Notes: a model not told the origin generated them from the letters alone. DNA of 64,000 bases from Streptomyces aureoverticillatus (GCF_014649395.1 NZ_BMSY01000004.1:682001-746000); one strand, 5' to 3'; shown: positions 17,801-26,972, counted from the stretch's first letter. Program-made: numbers and translations.

Positions 17801-20003
17801 TGATGTCGAAGCGGACGCCGATGTCGGCGCGGATGAACTTCTCCGCCGCGGCCTCCGGGTCGGCCTCGGCACGCAGGTCCATCAGCGGCACCCGGACCGA
17901 GTAGGGCTCGTGCACCACCTGCGTCGGCTCGCCCTCGCGCAGTTCGACCGTGGTGCGCAGGACCTCGTGCCTGCGCACGATCTCGGTGAGCGCGCGTTCG
18001 AGGAGGGCGAGGTCGAGCGGGCCGTGCAGGCGCAGGGTGGTCGGCGCGTTGTAGGCGGAGCTGTCCGGCGAGAACTGTTCGACGACCCAGACCTGACGCT
18101 GCATCAGAGAGAGCGGTGCCGTGTCGGCCCGCGCCCCTCGTACGACCGGTGGCAGCACCGCGGCGCCGGTCGCCCCCTCACCGAGCACCTCGCTCAGCCC
18201 GAGCGGGGTGGGGGCCCTGAACAGCGCGTGCAGCGGCAGGTCGGCGGCGAGGCCGGCGCGGATCTCGGCGAGCGCGCGTGCGGCGAGCAGCGAGGTGCCG
18301 CCCAGCTCGAAGAAGTCGTCGTGAATGCCGACGTCGGGCAGGTTCAGCACGCGGCACCACACGGCGCACAGGTGCCGCTGCACCTCGTCGCGGGGCGCTT
18401 CGTAGGGCCTGCCGGTGTCGGCCCGGTCGGCGCCGACCGCGGGCAGCGCGGACCGGTCGACCTTGCCGCTCGCGGTGACCGGCAGGCGGTCCACCCAGGC
18501 CCACGCGGAGGGCGTCATCCAGCGCGGCAGTCGTTCGCCGAGCCAGTCCCTGACCGCGGTGAAGGGCAGCCGCGAGCCATCCGCCGCGGCGACGAGGTAG
18601 CCCACGAGGCGGTCGCCGTCGGCCACCACGGCGGCCTGGCCGACCGCCGGGTGCGCCGCGAGGGCGGCCTCGACCTCGCCCGGTTCGATCCGGAAGCCGC
18701 GGACCTTGACCTGGTCGTCGACCCTGCCCAGGAAGGTCAGCTCGCCGTCGCCCGCGGCGGTCATCCGGTCGCCGGTGCGGTACATCCGCGCGCCGGGCGG
18801 CCCGAAGGGGTCGGGCACGAACCGCTCGGCGGTCAGGTCGGGGCGTCCGAGGTAGCCGCGTGCGAGGGCCGCTCCCCCGACATGGAGCTCGCCGGGCGCG
18901 CCGTCGCCGACCTCGTTCAGCTCGCCGTCCAGGAGCCACAGGCTTCGCGGCCCCACGACCGTGCCGACCGGCACCGACCCGGTCTCGTCCGCCCGCGAAT
19001 CGCCGCCGCCCACGCCGGTGGCGACGGCCGTTTCCAGCACGCTCACCGAAGCGGTCATCACGGACTCGGTCGGACCGTAGGCGTTGACCACGCGCGGCCC
19101 GCCCCCCGAGGAGGCGAACACGGCACGCCACCGGTTCAGGGCGGCCGCGGGGAACGCCTCACCTCCGACGAGCACGGTGTGCACCCGCGAGAAGAACGCG
19201 GGCAGGCTTCTGGCCTCAGGGGTGCCGACCAGCTCGCAGAACAGCGCGGTGGGCAGGTCGGCCACCGTGACGAGCCCCTTGCGGAGCTCGGCGCAGAGCT
19301 CGGCGGGCCCCCACGGCTCGTCCCCGCGCAGCACCACCGCCGCCCCGGAGGCGAGGGCCGCGAACAGCTGCTCCACCGCGACGTCGAAGGCCTCGCCCGC
19401 CATCTGGAGCACCCCGTCGCCGAAGCCGACGCCCATCCGGTCGGCCATGGAGAGCACATGGGCCGCCGCGGCACGGTGCTCCACGACGACGCCCTTCGGC
19501 GTCCCCGTGGAACCGGAGGTGTAGATCACGTACGCGGCGGAGGACGGGTCGACCTCGGGCAGCCGCCGTACGGGCGTCTCCCGGAACACGGCAGCCTGCG
19601 CGTCGTCCTCCAGCGGCAGCACCGGGCAGGGCAGCTCCGGCAGTCCGGCCCGCAGCGCGGGCGCGGTCACCACGGCCGCGGCGCCCGCGTCCTCGACGAG
19701 GCCCTCCAGCCGGGCGGCCGGCAGGTCTCGGGGCAGCGCCAGGTAGGCGGCGCCGGACTTGAGCACCCCCAGGATCGCGACCACGAGCGAGAAGTCCCGG
19801 CCCGCGTGCACCCCGACGACGGCCTCGCGCCCGATGCCCCGGGCGACGAGCCTCTCTGCGAGGCGCGACGCGGCGGCGTCGAGTTCGGAGTAGGTCAGCC
19901 AGCGGCGTCCCGAACGCACGGCGGGCGCGTCGGGGACGCGGGCGGCCTGCCGTTCGACGAGCGCGGACAACGTACGCGGCATGCCCGCGGGCTCAGTAGC
20001 CAC
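14874..20003 (-). CDS. Nonribosomal peptide synthetase, A-T-C-A-T, starting without a C domain
   Basis: 1,709 residues. A1 (about 10-500; TSGSTGTPKG near 163), carrier (LGGTS near 565), condensation (EHHLVHDGW near 758), A2 (TSGSTGKPKG near 1242; YGVTE instead of YGPTE), carrier (LGGHS near 1635). It starts directly with adenylation, so it is either the NRPS initiation module or is fed in trans. A1 pocket reads D-V-E-D-L-G-A-M-T and A2 D-V-G-E-F-V-V-V-G; acidic residues at positions 239/278 suggest basic side chains, with diaminopropionate a candidate given the SbnA/SbnB genes (inference). GTG start preceded by a strong GGAGGT five bases away. A tandem repeat separates it from the monooxygenase gene. 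Confidence 0.96.
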   Translation of the reverse strand: MATEPAGMPRTLSALVERQAARVPDAPAVRSGRRWLTYSELDAAASRLAERLVARGIGREAVVGVHAGRDFSLVVAILGVLKSGAAYLALPRDLPAARLEGLVEDAGAAAVVTAPALRAGLPELPCPVLPLEDDAQAAVFRETPVRRLPEVDPSSAAYVIYTSGSTGTPKGVVVEHRAAAAHVLSMADRMGVGFGDGVLQMAGEAFDVAVEQLFAALASGAAVVLRGDEPWGPAELCAELRKGLVTVADLPTALFCELVGTPEARSLPAFFSRVHTVLVGGEAFPAAALNRWRAVFASSGGGPRVVNAYGPTESVMTASVSVLETAVATGVGGGDSRADETGSVPVGTVVGPRSLWLLDGELNEVGDGAPGELHVGGAALARGYLGRPDLTAERFVPDPFGPPGARMYRTGDRMTAAGDGELTFLGRVDDQVKVRGFRIEPGEVEAALAAHPAVGQAAVVADGDRLVGYLVAAADGSRLPFTAVRDWLGERLPRWMTPSAWAWVDRLPVTASGKVDRSALPAVGADRADTGRPYEAPRDEVQRHLCAVWCRVLNLPDVGIHDDFFELGGTSLLAARALAEIRAGLAADLPLHALFRAPTPLGLSEVLGEGATGAAVLPPVVRGARADTAPLSLMQRQVWVVEQFSPDSSAYNAPTTLRLHGPLDLALLERALTEIVRRHEVLRTTVELREGEPTQVVHEPYSVRVPLMDLRAEADPEAAAEKFIRADIGVRFDISRLPLIRWTALRLAEETHELVLVEHHLVHDGWSFALLVDELSRIYTALDEGARPALPEPAVRYQDFARWQQEVLDGPAMRAQLDYWKHQLDGAPQHLELPYDGQRAEHDDTSGAVHRMELPAELCERLRTFSRDNGVTLFITMLAGYAALLHRYSGQDEVCVGSAFGNRGVPGTAGVIGMFVNPVVLRCSLRRPGQPAPNFADLLDRARRVVLDAQANQELPFVELIRELDPPRAPGRNPVFQAMINFDDSPLPELRLGPVACSYLERNNGTAKLDLSVLVVPRAERQLGVPRTERDRRITLIWEYRTDLFEPGTIERLAEGYTELLDAALAGPDRPVAELPAGRPGPRDDRPEAALGAPATVPELFAGVVAGRPDATAVSSSAGDLTYGELDRRANQVAHLIAGHGVGAGDVVALHLPRSLDLVVAMLGVLKAGAAYLPLDATSPAARLSDIIADARPRLALTLSGDLSALDVPAIRMDAPDVTGAPTTDPGVRVDPAELAYVIYTSGSTGKPKGVAIPHQGLVDKYRAWERTYELGGEPANHLQLASVAFDVCTGDVFRALLSGGRLVLCPAETVLEPERLLALLREERVHYAEFLPSVLRLLVDHAERTGQQLPPARLFAVGGEAWSGADYRRFRAAAAPGTRILNVYGVTEATVGNTFYPPDEDDAARTGVLPIGGPLPGVRAVVLDAAGQPVAPGVVGEIFLGGTGLARGYHADPARTAARFVPDPDPARPGRRLYATGDVGRYRPGGAIEFLGRRDHQVKVRGFRVEPAEIEEELRGHPAVAEAVVAARTGADGTELVGYCTPAPSAALTAGALRDWLRERMPGYLVPGAFVVLADLPRTTSGKIDRGALPAPEPAPLDAQAAYTAPRTAAERAVAEIWQQVLGLRQVGVRDDFFDLGGHSLLAVRLVTRLRAELGLDLTVRDLITQPTVEGVARRTGRPGAAGPDLALTARNRKRMDLTQFDQQGSTG

Positions 20004-20035
20004 AGTTACCTCCGTTTGGGGCCGAAGCCGTCCTT

Positions 20036-20161
20036 GTGTCGGCGGCCAGTACGTGGGCCGGTGTCGGCGGCCAGTGCTTCGGCCGATGTCGGCGGCCGGT
20101 GGCTCGGCCGGTGTCGGCGGCCGGTGGCTCGGCCGGTGTCAGCCGGCCAGTGCCTCGGCCG
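20036..20161 (-). repeat. 25-bp tandem repeat derived from the monooxygenase 3' end, five units
   Basis: Minus-strand units at 20161-20136 (26 bp, holds the last codons and TGA of the monooxygenase), 20135-20111, 20110-20086, 20085-20061 and 20060-20036. The consensus begins CGGCCGA(A/G)(G/C)CAC and ends GCCGCCGACAC. The extra copies are 25 bp, so reading phase and the stop are not kept. They fill the gap up to the next NRPS ribosome site. Confidence 0.9.
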
Positions 20162-21110
20162 TGCGCTGCAGCAGCGCGGGGTCGTAGTGGGCGCTGGCCA
20201 TCGGGGTGAGCACGACCTCGGTGGCACCGGCCGCGTGGTAGCGCGCGATACCGGCCCTGACCTGTTCCTCGTCCCCGATCACACCGACGCCGTCGAGGAG
20301 ACGGTCACCGATCTGCCTGCTGCTCACCTCGTCGGCGAAGCCGCTGGCCTCGTACATCCGCCGGTAGTTCGGCACGCGCGCGTACGTCGACAGGTACTTG
20401 CGCAGCACCTCGCGGTCGGCGTCGAGATCGTCGGAGACCATTCCGGGGATCATCACCGTGACCGGGCAGGAGTCGGGGTCCCGTCCCGCCCGCAGCAGGC
20501 CGGCGCGCACATTGGGCAGGGCCACGTCCCGGACGTACTCGGGAGTGCACATCCACAGCGCGACGCCGTCGGCGAGTTCACCGGCGAGCCGGCACATCTT
20601 CGGCCCGAACGCGCCGAGGTACAGCGGCTGGTCCGCGCGCCGCGGCGAGCTGTACACGGCGTGTGCCCGGTACCAGCGGCCCTCGGCGTTGACCTCACCG
20701 TCGGCGAGGACACCGCGCACGGCGCCGAGGTACTCCCGCATCTCCGCCACCGCGGGGCCCGGTTTCCTGCCGAGGCTCCACTCGGCGATCATCCCGTGCC
20801 CGGTCCCCACCGCGAGGGTGAAGCGGCCGCCGGAGAGTTCGTCGATGGTCGCCGCGGTCTGCGCCATCACCACGGGCGGGCGGCTGTAGTACGGGAGCAC
20901 GCCCGCGGCGAGCTGAACCGTCTCGGTCGAGACGGCCAGGGCCGCGAGCACGCTCGCGCTGTCCCGGATGGTGGGCAGCTGCACCAGCCATATCGAGTCC
21001 ACTCCGGCCTTCTCCGCCATCCGGGCCCGCCCGAGGAGCTCGGACACCGTGATGTCCTGCCCCTCGAGCACGATCCCGCTCCGTACGGCCGTGCTGCGCT
21101 CACTCACCAT
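20139..21110 (-). CDS. Luciferase-like (LLM class) flavin-dependent monooxygenase
   Basis: 323 residues, the usual length of bacterial luciferase-like, FMN- or F420-linked oxidoreductases. Family features seen: N-terminal ARMAEKAGVDSIWL, the central TAATIDELSGGRF(T)LAVGTG segment typical of these TIM barrels, and a C-terminal GDEEQVRAGIARYHAAGATEVVL-like end. Stand-alone LLM enzymes in NRPS/PKS clusters usually hydroxylate a carrier-bound or released intermediate; the substrate here is unknown. ATG start five bases after the MbtH stop, so the two are coupled. Its 3' end has been copied into the tandem repeat downstream. Confidence 0.88.
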   Translation of the reverse strand: MVSERSTAVRSGIVLEGQDITVSELLGRARMAEKAGVDSIWLVQLPTIRDSASVLAALAVSTETVQLAAGVLPYYSRPPVVMAQTAATIDELSGGRFTLAVGTGHGMIAEWSLGRKPGPAVAEMREYLGAVRGVLADGEVNAEGRWYRAHAVYSSPRRADQPLYLGAFGPKMCRLAGELADGVALWMCTPEYVRDVALPNVRAGLLRAGRDPDSCPVTVMIPGMVSDDLDADREVLRKYLSTYARVPNYRRMYEASGFADEVSSRQIGDRLLDGVGVIGDEEQVRAGIARYHAAGATEVVLTPMASAHYDPALLQRTAEALAG

Positions 21111-21115
21111 GGCGG

Positions 21116-21319
21116 CTAAGCACTCATCCGCTCGCGGAGGCTCTTCGGCCGCATGTCGGTCCAGACCTCCTTGATGTGTGCCAGGCAGGTGTCCTTGCTG
21201 CCGGTCACGCCCACCTCGCGCCAGCCCGCGGGGACCTCACGCCCCTGCGGCCAGATCGAGTACTGCTCCTCGTCGTTGATCACCACGGTGTACTCGCGGT
21301 CATCGTCGTCGTCGAACAT
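21116..21319 (-). CDS. mbtH: MbtH-like protein
   Basis: 67 residues matching the MbtH signature: NDEEQYSIWP, PAGW, CLAHI, WTDMRP and SLRERM in order, with the conserved tryptophans. MbtH proteins bind adenylation domains and are often needed for their solubility and activity. It lies between the PKS and the monooxygenase in the biosynthetic operon and can serve the NRPS subunits further downstream. ATG start preceded by GGGAG. Confidence 0.97.
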   Translation of the reverse strand: MFDDDDDREYTVVINDEEQYSIWPQGREVPAGWREVGVTGSKDTCLAHIKEVWTDMRPKSLRERMSA

Positions 21320-21404
21320 GTGCCGGTCTCCCTTGTGGTCATAGCGGGCCTTGTAGACCTGATAGCCCTTGTGGATCTCGTGGTCGATTGCCGTTCCGCT
21401 GTGC

Positions 21405-24400
21405 TCAGTTGGCGGCGAGCTTGGCCGCGGCCTCCGCCTCGGAGAGCCCCTCGACCAGGGCGAGCAGCGCCCTCTCGATGTGCTCCGCGAGGCCGCGGGC
21501 GGTGCGCGCCTCGAACAGGTCGGCCACCGCGACGTCCACGTCGAACCGCTCCCGGATGCGGGCCACCAGCTGCACGGCCACCAGCGAGTTGCCGTTGAGG
21601 TCGAAGAAGTCGTCGTCGATGCCGATCAGATCCACGGCGAGGGTCTCCGCCCACATCTCGGCGATCACACGCTGCGCCTCGGTCTCCGGCTCCACGTAGG
21701 GCGTCGCGAGGTTGCGCGGGCTGGCCGTCACGGTGCGCTGCGGCGCGGCGGCGAGCTGCTCCCGCAGGGCGTCCCTGGTGACTTCCTTGGCGAAGCCGAG
21801 ACGCCGGGTGAAGCTGTCGGGACAGAGGATCAGCTGGGGGGCGACACCGGAGTCGAGGATGTCCCACAACATGGGATAGCCGTCCTCGTTGCGGATGCCG
21901 AACTCCCGCTCGTTCACGCGCAGCAGCGCCAGTTCGAGCTGGGTGCCGATGTCGGTGGAGCCGCCGGCCGTGGCGGCGGGCACCGGTACCGCGGCCGTCG
22001 TGGGGGCGCCCTTCGACGCCTGCAGCGCGTCCTCGCTCTCCACCGCGATCAGCGTGAAGCCCTCGATGGCGACCAGCTCGGTGCCCGCGTCGTCCACCAC
22101 GGTCACGTTGGTGCGCACCAGTGAGCCCCTGGTGTCGTCGAGGTGCTGGATGCGGCTGTGCACCCGGGCCGGGAGCGGACCGCGGACGACGATCCGGTCG
22201 TAGCCGAACGGCAGGTAGGAGCCGTCGCCGTCGCCGATGATGCGCTGGGCGATGGAGGTCGCGCTGTCCAGGACGGCCGGGTGCAGCCCGAACGTCTCGA
22301 TGTCGGCGTGGTACTTGTCGGGCAGTTCGATGGTGGCCAGCTCGTCGAACCGGCCGTTGTCCGCCACCTCGCTCGTCCAGTGGCCCGCGATGTTGTCCCA
22401 GCGGGGGCCGAGCCACACCAGGCTGTCCGGGGCATCCTCCCGTTCGTCCGCGTCGGGAAGGTGGCTGTGCGCGCGCCACTCGTCCAGGGTGTGCGTCGGG
22501 GCGGGCCCGGTCCCGCCGGGGCCGACCTTGGCGGTCGTGTAGTCGAGGATCTCGCCCTCGGTGTTGTCCGCGTCCCTGATGACCGCCGTGAACCGCTGCT
22601 CGCCCTCCGGGATCAGGAGGATGTGCACGGTGTGGCTGGTCTCGAAGGAGAGCGGCCGCTGGAAGACCAGGTTGGTGATCGAGCACGTCGCCGATCCGGT
22701 GGCCTCCTCGTAGGCGGCGCGGATGGTCTCGATCAGGCTGGTGCCGGGCATGGTCGGCAGTCCGGCCACCGTGTGCTCCGCGGTCACCCAGTCCTCGGTG
22801 GACAGCTTCTTGACGAAGATGACGTTGTCGTTGCCGGACCGGATCAGCCTGCTGCCGAGCAGCGGATGCGCGACCTCCTGGTAGCGGTCGCCCATCTCGA
22901 AGTCGAGCAGCAGGTCGGGGGCGTCCACCTTGTCCGCCATGCCGAGGCCCTGCCAGATCGGCCAGTTGACCGAGACGACGTGGCTGCGGCCGCCGCGTGC
23001 GGAGCGTGCGTGTGCGTAGGCGTCCATGATCGCGTTCGCGGACACATAGTCACCGAGGCCGAAGTCACCGGTGAAGATCGCGAAGGTCGAGTAGAGGACG
23101 AGCGCGTCGACGTCGTCGCCGAACACCTCCTCCAGGGCCAGCGTGCCGAACACCTTGGCCGCCATGACCCGTTCGGCGTCGTCCTGCGACCTGGCCTCCA
23201 GCATGCCGCCGCCGGTCACCCCCGCGGCGTGCAGCACCACGTCCACCTTGCCGAAGGCCTCCTCGGCCTTGGCCCGCACGGCGCGCAGCTGGTCGGCGTC
23301 GGTGACGTCCGCGGCGCAGACGAGCACCTCGCCACCGAGTTCCTCGACCTCGCGGACCGCTTGGATCCGCGTGACGCCCGGGTCGTCCGCGTCGTGCCCG
23401 GCGAGGTAGTCGTCCCACTCGGCGCGCGGCGGCAGGCCGGAGCGGCCGAGCAGGACCAGCTTCGCCGCGTGCTTCTCGGCGAGGTCCTTCGCCGTCACCA
23501 GGCCGATGCCGCCGAGGCCGCCCGTGATCAGGTAGACGGCTCCGTCACGGAGGTACTTGGCGCCCTCACCGGTCGGCGGCAGGGCCACCTCCTGGTGCTC
23601 CCACACCCACCGGCGGCCGCCGCGGTAGACGACGCGCTCGTCGTCGCCGTGCGCGATCTCCCGCAGGATCTGGTCGACCTGGGTCGCGGGGTGGCCGGCC
23701 GCGGCGATGTCGACGGTCCGGCACCGGGTCTGCGAGAGCTCCTTCGGCAGCAGCTTGACGAAGCCGAGCACACCCGACTTGGTCGGCTCGATCCGCTCGG
23801 TGCCGGTGACCGGCTCCGCGTCGCTGGTGAGCAGCACCAGGTCGAGCGGGGTCTCGGTGACCTTGCGGGTGATGGCGTGCACCGCGGTCAGGATGCTGAA
23901 GAACCCGGTGTCGAGGCCGCCGCGGGCCCGCTCGGCCGCGGTGGTGCCCTCGAGGTCACCGACGAGCCAGCCGTGCACGACCCGCACCTTCGCCGGGTCG
24001 CCCGCCGCCACCGCGGTGAACACCTCGATGTAGTCGGCCAGTTCACGCGGCCGCACCGTGAAACCCTGCTCACCGTCCCGTGCGAACTCGGTGCCCGCCC
24101 GGACCACGAAGGTGGTGGCACCCGCGGCGCGCAGCCGCTCGACGAGGCCCGTCAGCGGGGCCGTCGGGGACTCGTACACCAGCCAGGTGGCCTCGGTGTC
24201 GATGCCGGTGCCGCCGAGCAGGGTCCGCTCCCGCCAGCTCGGCACGTAGTACGGGCCGGTCTCGGTGTCGGCCGCGGCCGCGCCTGCGGTGCTGCCGTCG
24301 GTCGTCGCTCCGGGCTTGGCGTCCAGCCAGCAGCGCAGCTTCTCGTACGGCACCGGCGGCAGCGTGATCCGGCCCCGGCCCTCGCCGTTCCACAGCCGGC

Positions 24401-26972
24401 CGAGGTCGAGCGGCGCACCGGCCTGCCAGGCCTGGCCGACCGCGCCGAGCAGGACCGCCACATCGGGCTGGCGCTGCTTGACATGGCGCACCGTGGGCAC
24501 GATGAGCCCGGCCTGCTCGGTCTCCAGCTGCTGCCGGGCGAGCACGGTGAGTGCGTTGCCGGGCCCGACCTCGAGCAGCACGCGCCGCCCGCCTTCCAGG
24601 AGCAGGGCGGCCGCGTCCCCGAAGCGCACGGCGCTGCGCAGGTGCCGCGTCCAGTAGTCGGGGTCGACCGCGTCCTGCGGTGTCATCCAGTCACCGGTCA
24701 CGTTGGACACGAACGCCGCGGTGGGCTCGCGCCGTTCGACGCCGGCCACCAGGGCCCGGAAGTCGGCGAGGATCGGCTCCATCATGGCGGAGTGGAAGGC
24801 GTGCGAGGTGTGCAGCGGCCTGCCCTCGACGCCCTGCGAGGACAGCAGTGCCCGTACGTCCTCGACGCTCTCGTCCGGCCCGGAGATCACGGTGGCGTTG
24901 GGCGCGTTGGCCGCGGCCACACTGACGTCGTCCGGAAGCAGCGCCCGTACCTGCTCCTCCGACAGCGGCACGGAGAGCATCGACCCCGCGGGGACGCCCT
25001 GCATCAGCCTGCCGCGGTCGGCCACCAGGCGCAGCGCGTCGTCGCGGGAGAACACGCCGGCGAGGGTGGCCGCGACGAACTCGCCGACGCTGTGGCCGAC
25101 CGTGGCCTCCGGCCGCACGCCCCAGCTCTCCAGGAGCTTGGCCAGCGCGTAGGAGAAGACGAACAGGGCGGGCTGGGTGACCTCGGTCTCCGTCAGCCGC
25201 GCCGTCGCCCGGTCGCGGTCCTCGTCGGCCGGGTAGAGCACGTCGAGCAGGTTCCAGCCGGTGTGGTGGGCGAGCACCTTCGCGCACGCGTCCACCTCGG
25301 CGGCGAACACCGCCTCCTGCTCGTAGAGTTCCTTGCCCATCTCCACGTACTGCGCGCCCTGGCCGGGGAACATGAAGGCCACGGAGCGCGCCGTCCCGCG
25401 CGCCGGTATCAGCGCCGGGCCGGGCTGCGGCACACCGGCCGCGAGCCGGTCCGCGGCGGCCTCGGCGCCGTCGGCGACCAGGTACCCGCGGACCGGGCGC
25501 TGCTCCCTGCCGACCGCCAGGGTGTAGGCGGCGTCCGCGAACTGGTCCTGGCGCTGACGCAGGTGCTCGCCGAGCGCGGTGGCACTCGACTCCAGTGCCG
25601 TGGGCGTGCGCGCGGACAGGACGATGAGCTGCTGGGCGCGGGCCGGGGCCGGGGCGGCGGGCTGGGCCGGGGGCTCCTCGAGGACGACGTGCGCGTTGGT
25701 CCCGCCGACGCCGAACGAGCTGAGGCCCGCCCTGAGCGGCCCGGTGTCGCAGACCCACGGGCTGAGTTCGGTGTTGACGTACAGCGGGGACGAGGCGAAG
25801 TCGATCTGCGGGTTGGGCTCGTCGAAGTTCAGGCTCGGCGGCAGGATGCGATGCCGCATGGCCATGAGGGTCTTGATCAGACCGACGACCCCGGCCGCGG
25901 CGCCCAAATGCCCGACATTTGTTTTCACCGAACCGACGGCGCAGTACTGCTTGCGGTCGGTGAATTCGCGGAACGCACGGCTCAGCGCGTTCACTTCGAT
26001 CGGGTCCCCGACAAAGGTGCCGGTGCCGTGTGCCTCCACATAGCTCACCGTGGAGGGCTCCACACCCGACCTGCGCCAGGCGTCCATCACCGCCTTGAAC
26101 TGGCCGTCGGCGCTAGGCGCCGAGAACGCGCCCTTCTGGGAACCGTCGTTGTTGATGGCGGTCGACCTGATGACCCCGAGAATGTTGTCCCGGTCCTCGA
26201 GGGCCGATTCGAGGGGCTTCAGCAGTACGGCACCGGAGCCGCTGCCGAAAATGGTGCCCCGCGCCTTGGCGTCGAAGGCCCGGCAATGGCCGTCCGGCGA
26301 GTACATTCCGCCCTCGGAGTACATGTAGCCGGTAATCTCGGGGAAGAAATACTCGACGCCTCCGGCGAGCGCCATTTCGCATTCTCCGGCGCGCAGTGCC
26401 TGGCACGCGAGATGCAGTGCGACGAGCGAGGTCGAGCACGCGGTCAGACAGGTGAGCGAGGGCCCTTCGAGGCCGAGCCGGTAGGACACACCGGTGGCCA
26501 CGTAGTCACTGATGTTGGCGAGGTTCGAGGTGAGCCCGCCGAGCAGCTGGTACGCGTCGGAGTTCGGCTTCACATTGCGGTCGAGGTACGTGTTGATGCC
26601 GGCGCCGCCGTACACACCGATGCGTCCGGAGAAGCTGCCCGGCGCGTAGCCGGCGTACTGCAGCGAGCCGTCGCACGCCTCGAGGAACGCCCGGTGCTGC
26701 GGATCGAGCACCTCGGCCTCACGTACCGTCATGCCGAAGTAGCCGGGGTCGAACAGGTCCGAATCGGGAGCCAGCGGCGCGGCTTTGACGTAGTTCGGGT
26801 CGGCGAGGAACTTCTCGCTGACGCCTTCGGCCCTCAGCTCTTCGTCGCTGAAGAACGTAATGGATTCGACGCCGTTGACCAGGTTCTGCCAGAGCTCCTC
26901 GGTGTCCCGAGCCCCTGGGAACTTTCCTGCCATTCCGATCACGGCGACATGACCGCTTCGGTTCTTGTCCAC
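21405..26972 (-). CDS. Type I polyketide synthase, KS-AT-KR-DH-carrier
   Basis: 1,855 residues, one module. KS with active Cys in LTACSTS (near 175), HGTGT and NVGHLGAAAG; AT with GHSVGE (near 630) and HAFH (near 724), the malonyl-CoA signature; KR with GGLGGIG (near 1150) and GDYVSANA; DH with HTVAGLPTMP (near 1402) and LHPAVLDSAT; carrier with DLNGNSL (near 1793), closer to peptidyl than acyl carriers. The module should add a malonate unit and leave a double bond. KR precedes DH, the reverse of the usual cis-AT order. I chose the GTG at 26,972 (VDKNRSGHVAVIG) because GAAGGGGGA lies just upstream; an in-frame ATG further up has no such site. First gene of the operon; divergent from the exporter. 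Confidence 0.96.
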   Translation of the reverse strand: MDKNRSGHVAVIGMAGKFPGARDTEELWQNLVNGVESITFFSDEELRAEGVSEKFLADPNYVKAAPLAPDSDLFDPGYFGMTVREAEVLDPQHRAFLEACDGSLQYAGYAPGSFSGRIGVYGGAGINTYLDRNVKPNSDAYQLLGGLTSNLANISDYVATGVSYRLGLEGPSLTCLTACSTSLVALHLACQALRAGECEMALAGGVEYFFPEITGYMYSEGGMYSPDGHCRAFDAKARGTIFGSGSGAVLLKPLESALEDRDNILGVIRSTAINNDGSQKGAFSAPSADGQFKAVMDAWRRSGVEPSTVSYVEAHGTGTFVGDPIEVNALSRAFREFTDRKQYCAVGSVKTNVGHLGAAAGVVGLIKTLMAMRHRILPPSLNFDEPNPQIDFASSPLYVNTELSPWVCDTGPLRAGLSSFGVGGTNAHVVLEEPPAQPAAPAPARAQQLIVLSARTPTALESSATALGEHLRQRQDQFADAAYTLAVGREQRPVRGYLVADGAEAAADRLAAGVPQPGPALIPARGTARSVAFMFPGQGAQYVEMGKELYEQEAVFAAEVDACAKVLAHHTGWNLLDVLYPADEDRDRATARLTETEVTQPALFVFSYALAKLLESWGVRPEATVGHSVGEFVAATLAGVFSRDDALRLVADRGRLMQGVPAGSMLSVPLSEEQVRALLPDDVSVAAANAPNATVISGPDESVEDVRALLSSQGVEGRPLHTSHAFHSAMMEPILADFRALVAGVERREPTAAFVSNVTGDWMTPQDAVDPDYWTRHLRSAVRFGDAAALLLEGGRRVLLEVGPGNALTVLARQQLETEQAGLIVPTVRHVKQRQPDVAVLLGAVGQAWQAGAPLDLGRLWNGEGRGRITLPPVPYEKLRCWLDAKPGATTDGSTAGAAAADTETGPYYVPSWRERTLLGGTGIDTEATWLVYESPTAPLTGLVERLRAAGATTFVVRAGTEFARDGEQGFTVRPRELADYIEVFTAVAAGDPAKVRVVHGWLVGDLEGTTAAERARGGLDTGFFSILTAVHAITRKVTETPLDLVLLTSDAEPVTGTERIEPTKSGVLGFVKLLPKELSQTRCRTVDIAAAGHPATQVDQILREIAHGDDERVVYRGGRRWVWEHQEVALPPTGEGAKYLRDGAVYLITGGLGGIGLVTAKDLAEKHAAKLVLLGRSGLPPRAEWDDYLAGHDADDPGVTRIQAVREVEELGGEVLVCAADVTDADQLRAVRAKAEEAFGKVDVVLHAAGVTGGGMLEARSQDDAERVMAAKVFGTLALEEVFGDDVDALVLYSTFAIFTGDFGLGDYVSANAIMDAYAHARSARGGRSHVVSVNWPIWQGLGMADKVDAPDLLLDFEMGDRYQEVAHPLLGSRLIRSGNDNVIFVKKLSTEDWVTAEHTVAGLPTMPGTSLIETIRAAYEEATGSATCSITNLVFQRPLSFETSHTVHILLIPEGEQRFTAVIRDADNTEGEILDYTTAKVGPGGTGPAPTHTLDEWRAHSHLPDADEREDAPDSLVWLGPRWDNIAGHWTSEVADNGRFDELATIELPDKYHADIETFGLHPAVLDSATSIAQRIIGDGDGSYLPFGYDRIVVRGPLPARVHSRIQHLDDTRGSLVRTNVTVVDDAGTELVAIEGFTLIAVESEDALQASKGAPTTAAVPVPAATAGGSTDIGTQLELALLRVNEREFGIRNEDGYPMLWDILDSGVAPQLILCPDSFTRRLGFAKEVTRDALREQLAAAPQRTVTASPRNLATPYVEPETEAQRVIAEMWAETLAVDLIGIDDDFFDLNGNSLVAVQLVARIRERFDVDVAVADLFEARTARGLAEHIERALLALVEGLSEAEAAAKLAAN

